From assembly GCA_018334495.1 (NCBI GenBank), contig JAGXLV010000005.1:16542-80541 (forward strand): a stretch of DNA of 64,000 bases, written 5' to 3'. The notes beneath the pieces were generated by a model that saw nothing but the letters and a program-made list of their open reading frames with translations, ran no database searches and was not told the DNA's origin. This document shows, in pieces, positions 1 through 10,800 of this stretch. The first letter of the stretch is position 1, and each line of letters starts with the position of its first letter. Both the position numbers and the translations under genes were made by a program. Source of the stretch: Oleiphilaceae bacterium (lineage in GTDB: Bacteria; Pseudomonadota; Gammaproteobacteria; Pseudomonadales; Oleiphilaceae).

Positions 1-2
1 CC

Positions 3-308
3 GATCTTGTTTGCCGATACATGGATCAGGGCACCTGCGGCTGCACCGTGTATGAGACGCGTCTGGAAAAAGTACCAGCCTGCACGGTGCTGACACCCGA
101 CAGGGTTAACGATTACTATTGGCTGCCTTTCTCCTGCGCCTACCGCACCCTGGCCGATGGCCGGCCCCTGGCGGATTGGCATCCGTTGCGCTCGGGCAAT
201 CCCGACAGCGTTCACGAGGCGGGGGTATCGGTGAGGCACAAAGTAACCTCCGAGGGCGAGGTTGCAGAACAGGACTGGGAAGAGCACATCATTCATTGGG
301 TACTTTAG
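3..308 (+). CDS. YcgN/UPF0260 family cysteine-cluster protein, C-terminal part
   Basis: The reading frame is already open at the window edge, so the start lies upstream; about 101 residues are visible, against roughly 150 for E. coli YcgN. The visible part matches the C-terminal two thirds of the UPF0260 family: a TCGC pair, then VPAC, the stretch YYWLPFSCAYR, and further on ADWHPL and GISVRH-like GVSVRH. The conserved cysteines suggest metal or Fe-S binding, but the family has no firmly established function. The next gene begins 16 bases downstream on the same strand, so the two may be co-transcribed. Family assignment is from remembered sequence pattern only. Confidence 0.8.
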   Translation, partial: DLVCRYMDQGTCGCTVYETRLEKVPACTVLTPDRVNDYYWLPFSCAYRTLADGRPLADWHPLRSGNPDSVHEAGVSVRHKVTSEGEVAEQDWEEHIIHWVL

Positions 309-324
309 TCAGGGTAAACGGGTA

Positions 325-666
325 ATGGACGCAGATACGCAGCTTGCTTACGGGATTTTCTGGTCACTCTACGCCGTCGCGTTCGTGATTTTTTTCATTA
401 TGGTATCCAAGTTATTCCGGGTGCTGCCGCTATATGGTTTAAGAACCCTGCTGCAGGCTGCATTGGTTGTGATCCTGCTGACGCCGGTACAGTCGACCGA
501 GGCGGTGAACTGGTGGATTCCGGCCTGGTTGCATGGCGGCTATGAGTTCATTCTGGGCGAAGCCGACGAGGCGGGCAGGGCGTTCTTTAATCTTGGCCTG
601 GCGTCACTGGTCATGCTGCTGGTCTGGGTTCTTGACCTGGTTCGGTACCGGCTGGCCAAGCGCTGA
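325..666 (+). CDS. small three-helix inner-membrane protein, function unknown
   Basis: A 113-residue protein starting at ATG 325; a longer frame from 262 overlaps the upstream gene and is less likely. Three hydrophobic stretches are visible at about residues 9-28, 39-54 and 87-106, with arginine/lysine-rich ends (RYRLAKR at the C terminus). There is no signal peptide or recognisable domain. It lies 43 bases upstream of the vWA-protein gene on the same strand and probably belongs to the same transcription unit, so it may be a membrane partner of the vWA/MoxR proteins that follow. I do not recognise the family by name. Confidence 0.75.
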   Translation: MDADTQLAYGIFWSLYAVAFVIFFIMVSKLFRVLPLYGLRTLLQAALVVILLTPVQSTEAVNWWIPAWLHGGYEFILGEADEAGRAFFNLGLASLVMLLVWVLDLVRYRLAKR

Positions 667-709
667 TTTCAACCCGTTTTTAGGGGTTTACGGCACCCGT
701 GGAGTTGTA

Positions 710-2845
<2,136 letters not shown>

Positions 2846-2935
2846 ACATCAGGCGCTGCGCCGGCCGAAAAAATGGTCATCGGCCGTTGGCACAACAGGC
2901 ACCTGTTTCCGCTTTTTGTACTGAAAGGGTTTGTC

Positions 2936-3778
2936 ATGAAATTTACGGGTACCGATAAATACGTCGCCACGGAAGATTTGCAGATGGCGGTAAACGCAGC
3001 CATTACGCTGCAGCGCCCGCTTTTGATAAAAGGCGAGCCTGGCACCGGTAAAACGCTGCTGGCGGAAGAAATAGCCGCGGCACTTGGCTTGCGATTGATT
3101 CCCTGGCACGTTAAATCCACCACCAAGGCCCAGCAGGGGCTGTACGAATACGATGCGGTGTCCCGCCTGCGTGACTCCCAGCTTGGCGACGACAAGGTTC
3201 ACGATATTGGCAACTACATTGTCAAAGGCAAGCTTTGGGAGGCGTTCGAGTCCGACGAGCAGGTGGTGTTGCTCATCGACGAAGTCGACAAGGCGGACAT
3301 TGAGTTTCCCAACGACCTGTTGCTCGAACTCGACCGCATGGAATTTTTCGTTTACGAGACCAAGCAGCTGATCAAGGCGAATAAACGCCCCATTGTGGTG
3401 ATTACCAGCAATAACGAGAAAGAGCTGCCGGATGCCTTTCTGCGCCGCTGTTTTTTCCATTACATCAGCTTTCCGGACAACCCGACCATGAACAGCATTG
3501 TCGATGTCCATTTCCCCGATCTTCAGAGAGACATGGTGCGAAACGCGCTTGATGTGTTTTTTGATGTGCGCAAAGTGCCGGGCCTGAAAAAACGGCCCTC
3601 GACATCGGAGTTGATCGACTGGCTCAAATTGCTGATGGCGGATGAGCTCTCGTCGAAACTGCTGCAGGACCGCGACCCACACTCGGCGTTGCCGCCGCTT
3701 TACGGGGCCCTGGTTAAAAACGAGCAGGATGTGCATTTGTTGCAGAAGCTTGCTTTCATGGCCAGGCGTCGCAGCTGA
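2936..3778 (+). CDS. MoxR-family AAA+ ATPase (PA2707-like)
   Basis: 280 residues from ATG 2936; the frame is open further upstream but the conserved MoxR N terminus begins here. Walker A is GEPGTGKT at residue 33, Walker B is VVLLIDEVDKAD at about 111-122, sensor 1 is VVITSNNEKELPDAFLRRC. This resembles the P. aeruginosa PA2707 branch of MoxR ATPases, which are paired with a CoxE-like vWA partner (PA2706); the same pairing is present here, with the partner starting 24 bases downstream. MoxR proteins are thought to act as chaperone-like ATPases that mature or remodel a complex; the client here is not known. The vWA gene upstream ends 90 bases before. Confidence 0.9.
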   Translation: MKFTGTDKYVATEDLQMAVNAAITLQRPLLIKGEPGTGKTLLAEEIAAALGLRLIPWHVKSTTKAQQGLYEYDAVSRLRDSQLGDDKVHDIGNYIVKGKLWEAFESDEQVVLLIDEVDKADIEFPNDLLLELDRMEFFVYETKQLIKANKRPIVVITSNNEKELPDAFLRRCFFHYISFPDNPTMNSIVDVHFPDLQRDMVRNALDVFFDVRKVPGLKKRPSTSELIDWLKLLMADELSSKLLQDRDPHSALPPLYGALVKNEQDVHLLQKLAFMARRRS

Positions 3779-3802
3779 TCGGGCCCTTGCCGGGAGTCGC
3801 CT

Positions 3803-4981
3803 ATGTTGATTGATTTTTTTATGGAGGTCCGCCGAGCCAGGGTTCCTGCCAGCCTGCGTGAGTTTCTGGATCTTCTTGAGGCCCTCAAAAATCACCTGGC
3901 CTTTGCTGACATGGAAGAGTTCTATTATCTGGCGCGCCTGTGCCTGGTCAAGGATGAGCGCCATTACGACAAATTCGACCGGGCCTTCGATGCCTATTTC
4001 AAGGGCATCGAACATCTCGATGAATTGATCAAGGACATGATTCCCGACGACTGGCTTCGGGCGGAATTTGAAAAACAGTTGTCTCCGGAAGAAAAAGCCA
4101 AAATCGAGTCACTGGGTGGCCTTGACGAGCTGATCGAAACCTTTAAAAAGCGCATGGACGAGCAGAAAGAGCGCCATGCCGGGGGCAACAAGTGGATTGG
4201 TACCGGCGGCACCTCTCCTTTCGGCGCCAATGGCTACAACCCCGAGGGTTTTCGTATCGGCCAGAAAGAGGGGCGTCACGGCCGTGCGGTGAAAGTCTGG
4301 GAGAAACGGGATTTTCGTGATCTCGACGACAGTATCACCCTTGGGATTCGCAACATAAAAGTGGCGCTGCGGCGTTTGCGCCAGTTTGCCCGCCAGGGCA
4401 CGCCGGATCAGCTCGACCTGGACGATACCATCCGCTCCACCGCCCGTAACGCCGGCTATCTGGATTTGAAAATGGTGCCGGAACGTCACAATGCGGCCAA
4501 AGTGCTGATCTTTTTCGATGTGGGCGGGTCCATGGACCCCCATGTTCGGGTCTGCGAGGAGTTGTTTTCCGCCTCGCGTATCGAATTCAAGCACATGGAA
4601 TATTTTTACTTCCATAATTTTATTTATGAAAGTGTCTGGACCGACAACATCCGGCGGATGAATGAGACCACCAATACCTGGGATATCCTTCATAAATACA
4701 CGCCGGATTACAAAGTGATCTTCGTTGGTGATGCCAGCATGGCGCCCTATGAAATTTCTCACCCGGGCGGTTCCATCGAGCATTGGAACGAGGAAGCCGG
4801 CGCGACCTGGTTCCAGCGCATCAGTGAGCATTTCCGCAAGGTGGTCTGGCTCAACCCCCTGCCGGAAGACTATTGGTCCACGGGTGGCTCGACGGCAATG
4901 ACCCGCCAGTTAGTGAATAACCACATGTACCCCCTGAGCCTGGAAGGCCTCGAAGCGGCGATGCGGTATTTGAGCAAGTAG
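3803..4981 (+). CDS. CoxE-like vWA-domain protein, partner of MoxR
   Basis: 392 residues, start ATG 3803. It matches the CoxE/YehP-type vWA proteins that accompany MoxR ATPases: an alpha-helical N-terminal part (about 1-120), a glycine-rich linker (GGNKWIGTGGTSPFGANGYNP), then a C-terminal vWA-like domain with LIFFDVGGSMDP at about 234-245 as a modified MIDAS (D-x-G-G-S) and YFYFHN, VIFVGDASMAPYE. There is no signal peptide, so it is expected in the cytoplasm with the MoxR ATPase. Usual family length is about 390. The gene ends in front of a cluster of REP-like hairpins that separate it from the convergent MaoC gene. Confidence 0.9.
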   Translation: MLIDFFMEVRRARVPASLREFLDLLEALKNHLAFADMEEFYYLARLCLVKDERHYDKFDRAFDAYFKGIEHLDELIKDMIPDDWLRAEFEKQLSPEEKAKIESLGGLDELIETFKKRMDEQKERHAGGNKWIGTGGTSPFGANGYNPEGFRIGQKEGRHGRAVKVWEKRDFRDLDDSITLGIRNIKVALRRLRQFARQGTPDQLDLDDTIRSTARNAGYLDLKMVPERHNAAKVLIFFDVGGSMDPHVRVCEELFSASRIEFKHMEYFYFHNFIYESVWTDNIRRMNETTNTWDILHKYTPDYKVIFVGDASMAPYEISHPGGSIEHWNEEAGATWFQRISEHFRKVVWLNPLPEDYWSTGGSTAMTRQLVNNHMYPLSLEGLEAAMRYLSK

Positions 4982-5004
4982 CAAATCCGGCTCTGAATTC
5001 GCCC

Positions 5005-5029
5005 GTAGGAGCGGTTTCAACCGCGATCA
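5005..5029 (+). repeat. REP-like element, copy 1 (forward)
   Basis: The sequence GTAGGAGCGGTTTCAACCGC followed by GATCA. It forms a hairpin GCGGTT/AACCGC with a two-base TC apex preceded by the fixed head GTAGGA, the organisation of Pseudomonas-type REP elements. It lies between two convergent genes. Confidence 0.85.
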
Positions 5030-5048
5030 GGGTCCTTGTGGGGCTTTT

Positions 5049-5069
5049 CGCGACTGAAGTCGCTCCTAC
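5049..5069 (-). repeat. REP-like element, copy 2 (inverted, variant stem)
   Basis: Read on the minus strand this is GTAGGAGCGACTTCAGTCGC plus G. The head GTAGGAGCG is the same as in the other copies, but the stem is GCGACT/AGTCGC: both sides changed together, so the hairpin is preserved. Opposite orientation to copies 1, 3 and 4. Confidence 0.85.
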
Positions 5070-5083
5070 GATTGCGCCCTTCG

Positions 5084-5108
5084 GTAGGAGCGGTTTCAAC
5101 CGCGATCA
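5084..5108 (+). repeat. REP-like element, copy 3 (forward)
   Basis: A 25-base exact copy of element 1 (head GTAGGA, stem GCGGTT/AACCGC, tail GATCA), 54 bases downstream of the end of copy 1. Confidence 0.85.
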
Positions 5109-5187
5109 GAACCGGAGGCGGGCACCCGTGCCGCGGTTCATGTTTGGTTGTCATTTGGCGTGCCGCCCCGGATGTCCACCGGGCCTG

Positions 5188-5212
5188 GTAGGAGCGGTTT
5201 CAACCGCGATCA
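5188..5212 (+). repeat. REP-like element, copy 4 (forward, overlaps a stop codon)
   Basis: A further 25-base exact copy. The minus-strand MaoC gene ends inside it: its last codons and TGA stop (5200-5202) are made of repeat sequence, so the repeat supplies the C terminus of that protein. Confidence 0.85.
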
Positions 5213-5688
5213 ATGGTTATTTTGGGCAGCCGGGGCTTTTCCAGGACCTGTTTTTCACTGGGCGCGATGACTTTGGCTTCGCCGGTAACGACCATTTTGC
5301 CGTCCTGGTTGTGTACTTCGCATTTGAGCAAAACGCGGTCCTTTGGATCCTTGCGCAGGACGGTGAGGGTCACGGTCAGGGTGTCGTTGAGTTTGACCGG
5401 CCGCCGGAAGTTCAGGCTTTGTTCCAGATACACTGAGCCCGGTCCTGGCATAACCGTTGCCAGGGCCGCGGAAATAAGGGAGCCGCTCCACATGCCATGG
5501 GCTATCCTTTCCTTGAAAGGCGTTCCGGCGGCAAATTCCGGGTCCAGGTGAACAGGGTTCACGTCCCCGGAAACAGCGGCGAAAAGAACCAGTTCGTCCT
5601 CGGTCAGCGTTCGGCCAAAACTGGCGGTGTCACCTTCCTGGAGTTCATTGTAGGTAATGTTTTCAAAAGTCTCGACGGTCTTACCCAT
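5200..5688 (-). CDS. MaoC-family (R)-specific enoyl-CoA hydratase-like protein
   Basis: 162 residues, ATG at 5688 preceded by a good GGAAAGGA ribosome site. It is a single hot-dog domain with the MaoC/PhaJ signature SGDVNPVHLDPEFA...FKERIAHGMWSGSL, in which the Asp and His of the hydratase pair are visible. PhaJ-type enzymes hydrate trans-2-enoyl-CoA to (R)-3-hydroxyacyl-CoA and link beta-oxidation to polyhydroxyalkanoate synthesis; substrate here is inferred only. It is divergent from fadD, the fatty acyl-CoA ligase gene, which supports a role in fatty-acid metabolism. The last residues (after about PRLPKITI) are encoded by REP copy 4, so the C terminus has probably been changed by the repeat. 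Confidence 0.85.
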   Translation of the reverse strand: MGKTVETFENITYNELQEGDTASFGRTLTEDELVLFAAVSGDVNPVHLDPEFAAGTPFKERIAHGMWSGSLISAALATVMPGPGSVYLEQSLNFRRPVKLNDTLTVTLTVLRKDPKDRVLLKCEVHNQDGKMVVTGEAKVIAPSEKQVLEKPRLPKITIDRG

Positions 5689-5989
5689 AATGTCCTTTCC
5701 TGTTTTTTAGCGTCAGTTTGTTCGTGAAACCTACCTCATCAGTAACAAAACTGCTATTCTCACGATTCGACGAATTGTCAGACTTTTGTCGTCTTGTAAT
5801 CTTCAGATGCGATGATCAAGCGTTTAAGAAGGGCATACTTGGCAACAAGTACGACCAACAAGGCTTATGACCTTATCAGAACAGCAGATGAGAAAGCCAA
5901 GCGAGCAGTACGGACTCCCTCAGGGAGCTTGAGAGCCGATCAAAACCTGTCGAAGACAATAATCACAAATGATTTACAGGAGATGAATA
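5689..5989. other. 301-base divergent intergenic region between maoC and fadD
   Basis: This is the promoter region for both genes. It contains an 11-base perfect palindrome, ATTCGACGAAT, at 5765-5775, and the fadD ribosome site CAGGAGATGA just before 5990. A 78-codon frame (5812-6048) crosses the fadD start and has no family resemblance, so I do not call it. I could not find a convincing FadR- or PsrA-type operator. Confidence 0.5.
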
Positions 5990-7669
5990 ATGGATTTCGA
6001 GCAATTCTACAAGGACAAATATCCGCCAGGTGTGCCCACCAGGATTGACCTGGACCAATACGAGAGCATGGTTGATGTCTTTGAAAAATCGGTAAAAAAG
6101 TTCGCCGACCGGCCCGCTTTTAGCGCGGTTGGTGTAACGCTGACCTATCGCGACCTTGATAGGTTGAGCCGCCATTTTGCCTCCTGGTTGCAAAACAAAA
6201 CCGAACTCAAGCCTGGCGACCGTATCGCGGTTCAGATGCCGAACCTGTCGCAATATCCTGTGGTCGTTTTCGGCGCCATGCGCGCGGGCCTGATTGTGGT
6301 CAACACCAACCCCCTGTACACCACCCGTGAAATGGAGCACCAGTTTAACGACTCGGGGGCCAAGGCTCTGGTGGTGCTTGCCAATATGGCGGACAACGTG
6401 GAAAAAGTGTTGCCGCGAACCGGTCTTGAGTACGTCATTGTCACCGAAATCGCCGACATGCATCCGCCGGTCAAGCGCACCCTGATGAATGCGGTGGTCA
6501 AGCACGTCAAAAAGATGGTGCCCAAGTACAACCTGCCCCAGGCGTTCCGCCTGCCAGCGGTCTTGAGCGAAGGCGCGAAACAGAAGTTCACACCGGTGCC
6601 GGCCAAGGCTGACGATATCGCGGTACTGCAGTACACCGGCGGCACCACCGGTGTAGCCAAGGGCGCGATGCTCTCCCACGCTAACCTCGTTGCCAACTTG
6701 CTGCAGACCCGGCCGATGATGGGCGGCGTGATTGAGGAAGGTAAAGAGGTGGTGATCGCGCCTCTGCCGTTGTACCACATTTATTCGTTCACGCTGAACT
6801 GCGGCATTATGCTGGAGGAGGGCGCCCATAATGTGCTTATCCCCAACCCCCGCGATATCCCGGGTTTCGTAAAAGAGCTTAAGAATCACCGATTCACGGC
6901 TTTTCTGGGGTTGAATACCTTGTTTGTGGCGCTTTGCAATAATGATGAATTTCGCGCTCTCGATTTCAGTGCCCTGAAGCTGACGTCCTCGGGCGGCATG
7001 GCTTTGACGAATGCTACGGCCAAGCGATGGGAAGAGGTAACCGGCTGCGAAATCAGCGAAGGTTACGGCATGACCGAAACCTCACCGGTGGTGACTTTTA
7101 ATCCGCCTAACGCGATTCAGTTGGGCACCATCGGTCTGCCGGTCTGCAACACCGAGATTCAGACCCTGGATGACGATAACAAGCAAACACCCCTCGGCGA
7201 GCCGGGCGAACTCTGCGTCAAAGGCCCCCAGGTGATGGTGGGTTACTGGCAGCGCCCGGAGGAAACCAAAAAATCCTTTACCGAGGATGGCTATTTGCGC
7301 ACCGGTGACATTGCCGTGATCCAGGAGGACGGCTACGTTCGCATTGTCGACCGCAAGAAAGACATGATCATTGTGTCCGGCTTCAATGTCTTTCCCAACG
7401 AGATTGAAGACATTGTGAGCGAACACCCGAAAGTCCTGGAATGCGCGGCGGTAGGCGTGGAGGATGAAAAGAGTGGTGAAGCGGTCAAGGTGTTTGTGGT
7501 CGCGACCTCTCCTGGCCTCACCAAGGAAGAACTCAAGGAATTTTGCCGGGAGCGGCTAACGGCCTACAAAGTGCCCAAGACATTTGAATTCCGGGACGAG
7601 CTGCCTAAAACCAACGTAGGTAAAATCCTGCGCCGGCAGTTGCGCGACGAAGATGTGAAAAAAGCGTAA
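5990..7669 (+). CDS. fadD: long-chain fatty acid--CoA ligase
   Basis: 559 residues, the usual FadD length; ATG 5990 has a strong AGGAGA site 6-11 bases upstream. AMP-binding enzyme of the ANL superfamily that makes fatty acyl-CoA from fatty acid, ATP and CoA at the inner face of the membrane. The P-loop YTGGTTGVAKGAM starts at residue 215, the A5 motif GYGMTETSP and the hinge/C-domain motif YLRTGDI...DRKKDMIIVSGFNVFP are present, and the catalytic lysine region PKTNVGKILRRQLR is at the C terminus. The neighbouring divergent MaoC hydratase fits fatty-acid activation and oxidation. A hairpin terminator follows 44 bases after the stop codon. Confidence 0.95.
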   Translation: MDFEQFYKDKYPPGVPTRIDLDQYESMVDVFEKSVKKFADRPAFSAVGVTLTYRDLDRLSRHFASWLQNKTELKPGDRIAVQMPNLSQYPVVVFGAMRAGLIVVNTNPLYTTREMEHQFNDSGAKALVVLANMADNVEKVLPRTGLEYVIVTEIADMHPPVKRTLMNAVVKHVKKMVPKYNLPQAFRLPAVLSEGAKQKFTPVPAKADDIAVLQYTGGTTGVAKGAMLSHANLVANLLQTRPMMGGVIEEGKEVVIAPLPLYHIYSFTLNCGIMLEEGAHNVLIPNPRDIPGFVKELKNHRFTAFLGLNTLFVALCNNDEFRALDFSALKLTSSGGMALTNATAKRWEEVTGCEISEGYGMTETSPVVTFNPPNAIQLGTIGLPVCNTEIQTLDDDNKQTPLGEPGELCVKGPQVMVGYWQRPEETKKSFTEDGYLRTGDIAVIQEDGYVRIVDRKKDMIIVSGFNVFPNEIEDIVSEHPKVLECAAVGVEDEKSGEAVKVFVVATSPGLTKEELKEFCRERLTAYKVPKTFEFRDELPKTNVGKILRRQLRDEDVKKA

Positions 7670-7712
7670 ACTACGGCCACAACAGGGCGCCCCGGTGTCC
7701 TGGCGTCTCTGT

Positions 7713-7737
7713 AAGACCCTGCCTCGGCAGGGTCTTT
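7713..7737 (+). terminator. rho-independent terminator after fadD
   Basis: GC-rich stem GACCCTGCC/GGCAGGGTC extended by two A-T pairs, with a very tight loop, followed by a short T run (TTT). It sits between fadD and hrpA. Confidence 0.8.
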
Positions 7738-7858
7738 GCGTTAGACGATTGCCTTCGTTGGCCGGCACTACTTGAGGTAAGGCTTGAGATTCAAAGCGCC
7801 GGCACCATCAAGAAGGCACTGAGTCATCCATTCGAATTAAACGGCGTACGACAGTTCC

Positions 7859-10800
7859 ATGACCAGGGCTTCCCCCCATAACCAAAATCACGCATCCGTC
7901 GAACCAGACGCTGTCAAAGCGGTTATGGCGCAGCTCCATGCCTGCAATCAGCAGGAAGCGGCGCGTATCCGCAAGCTGGTGGCTCGCCAGAAGGGCCGCC
8001 CGGGTCAAAAGGATCTGGAGAAAATCGGCCAGTGGCTGAAAAAGGGGCTGGCGCGTGTCCAGGAACGCCAGGCCCGGCACAAACCCGTCGGTTACCCGGC
8101 CGGTCTGCCGGTATCCGATCGTGCCGACGACATTCTTCGCGCACTCGACGAGCACCAGGTGGTGGTCGTGGCGGGTGAGACCGGCTCAGGCAAAACCACC
8201 CAGATTCCCAAGATGTGCATGAACGCCGGGCGCGGCATTCGCGGTCTGATTGGCCACACCCAGCCCCGGCGGATCGCGGCCCGCAGCGTGGCCGCTCGCA
8301 TTTCCGAGGAGCTGGGCGAGGCGCCGGGCGAGCAGGTGGGCTATCAGATCCGGTTTACCGACACCACCTCGGAGCAGTCACGGGTCAAGGTCATGACCGA
8401 CGGCATCCTGCTGGCCGAAGTCCAGCACGACCGCTTTCTGGATCGCTATGACACGTTGATTATCGACGAAGCCCACGAGCGCAGTCTCAACATCGATTTT
8501 CTGCTGGGCTATATCCGCCAGCTGCTGCCCAAGCGGCCGGATCTCAAGGTCATCATTACCTCCGCCACCATCGAGGTTGAGAGGTTCAGCGAGTTCTTCA
8601 ACGGCGCGCCCGTGATCGAGGTGTCCGGACGGACCTTTCCGGTGGACATGTGCTACCGGCCGTTAACCGGTGATGAGGATGACCGGGATCAGAGCTGGAG
8701 TGAGGGCGTGTTGAGTGCTCTGGATGAAATCGAGGATCACGAACGCAGTGCAGGCCAGCCGCCGGGGGACGTTCTCGTCTTCCTGCCCGGAGAGCGTGAG
8801 ATTCGGGCCCTCAGCAAGAACCTGCGCCACGCCGAGCTGCGTCACACCGAAGTGCTGCCCCTGTATTCCCGGCTCAGCAATCAGGAGCAAAACCGGGTAT
8901 TCCAGCCTCATAAGGGCCGCCGTATCGTGCTGTCCACCAACGTGGCGGAAACCTCGCTGACCGTGCCGGGTATCCGCTACGTGATTGATACCGGCGTGGC
9001 GCGCCTCAGCCGTTACAGTGTGCGCTCCAAGATCCAGCGCCTGCCCATAGAACCCATTTCCCAGGCCAGTGCCAACCAGCGAGCGGGTCGTTGTGGCCGG
9101 GTGGCGCCGGGTATCTGTTTCCGGCTCTACGATGAAACCGACTTCATCAACCGGCCCGAGTATACCGACCCGGAAATCCTGCGCACCAACCTGGCGTCGG
9201 TCATCCTGCAGATGGCCAGTTCCGGGTTGGGCGAGATTCGCCATTTTCCCTTTCTGGAACCGCCGGATAACCGTCTGATCAACGACGGCTACAAATTACT
9301 GGAGGAGCTGGGCGCGGTGGACGGCGCCCGCAAGCTTACCCTGATGGGGCGGACCATGGCGCGCCTGCCGGTGGACCCCCGCCTGGCCCGCATGCTGGTG
9401 ACCAGCGCGGACCAGGGCAGTCTGGCGGAAACTCTGGTCGTCATCGCCGGGCTCAGCATCCAGGACCCCAGAGAAAGGCCCCAGGATAAACAGCAGGCCG
9501 CCGACCAGGCTCACGCGCCCTTCAATGACAAGGATTCCGATTTCGCGACCCTGCTGAACATCTGGACTTTCTACGAGGAGCAGCGCCAGCTGATGTCCCA
9601 GAACCAGCTCAAGCGCGTGTGCCAGAAGAGCTTCCTGTCCTGGATGCGGATGCGGGAATGGCGCGATGTGCATCGGCAACTGACGCTGATTTGCCGGGAG
9701 CAGAAATTGGTTCTCAATAAACAAGCGGCCACCTATGACAGCCTCCACAAGTCGATACTGGCCGGTCTGCTGGGCCAGGTCGCCACCAAGCTGGAAAAGC
9801 GTGAATATCTCGCCACCCGCAACCGCAAGATTCTGATTTTTCCCGGCTCCAAAGTGGCCAAAACCTCACCCAAGTGGATCGTGGCGGCGGAAATCGTCGA
9901 GACCAGCCGCGTGTTCGCCCGCATGGTTGCGCGGATAGAACCGGAATGGATCGAGCCACTGGCCTCCCATGTGGTGAAGCATCATTATTTCGAGCCCCAT
10001 TGGGAGCGCAAGCGGGCCCAGGTCATGGGCTATGAGAAGGTTACCCTCTACGGCCTGGACGTGATTCCCAGGCGCCGGATCCCGTACAGCAAGGTGGACC
10101 CGGTGGAATCGCGCGCCCTGTTTATCCGGCGGGCGCTGGTGGAAGGCGATTACGATACCAGGGCGCCTTTTATTGCCAATAACCAGGGCCTGCTGGACAC
10201 AGTGGAGAACCTGGAGCGCAAGACCCGCCGGCGGGATCTGCTGGTGGATGAGCAGGTTCTGGTGGATTTCTACGACGAACGAGTGCCTGCTACGGTGGTC
10301 AGCGGCCGGCATTTCGAGCGTTGGTGGAAATCCCTGGACGAGGCCGGACTGCAGGCGCTGGAATTGTCCGAATCCGATGTCCTGCAGCGGCCCCTGGATG
10401 CGACCACCGGCGAACAGTTTCCCGACCATCTGGAATGGGAGGGCGTCCGCTATCCGCTCAGCTACCAGTTCGAGCCTGCCAGGGAGGACGATGGCGTTAC
10501 GCTGCAGGTGCCGCTGATGGCGCTGAAGCAGTTGCCGGGTTATCGGCTGGAGTGGCTGGTGCCCGGCCTGCTCAGGGAAAAGTGCATTGCTTTGGTGAAA
10601 AGCCTGCCCAAGAACCTGAGGCGCAATTTTGTGCCGGTGCCGGACTTTGTTGATGCCGCTTTGCAGAACCTCAGCCCCTGCAATGAGCCCCTGACGCTGA
10701 AGCTGGGCGAGGAACTGCGCCGCATGACCGGGGCCCGTATTGATCCGGAGGCCTGGCAGCCGGAAGAGCTGCCCCGTCACCTTCGGATGAATCTCAAGGT

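Noticed and set aside
2849..4015. 388-codon minus-strand frame opposite moxR/coxE
   Set aside because: Overlaps two clearly recognised genes, no recognisable motif, no ribosome site.
5812..6048. 78-codon frame before and across the fadD start
   Set aside because: No ribosome site, no family resemblance, and it overlaps the well supported fadD N terminus.
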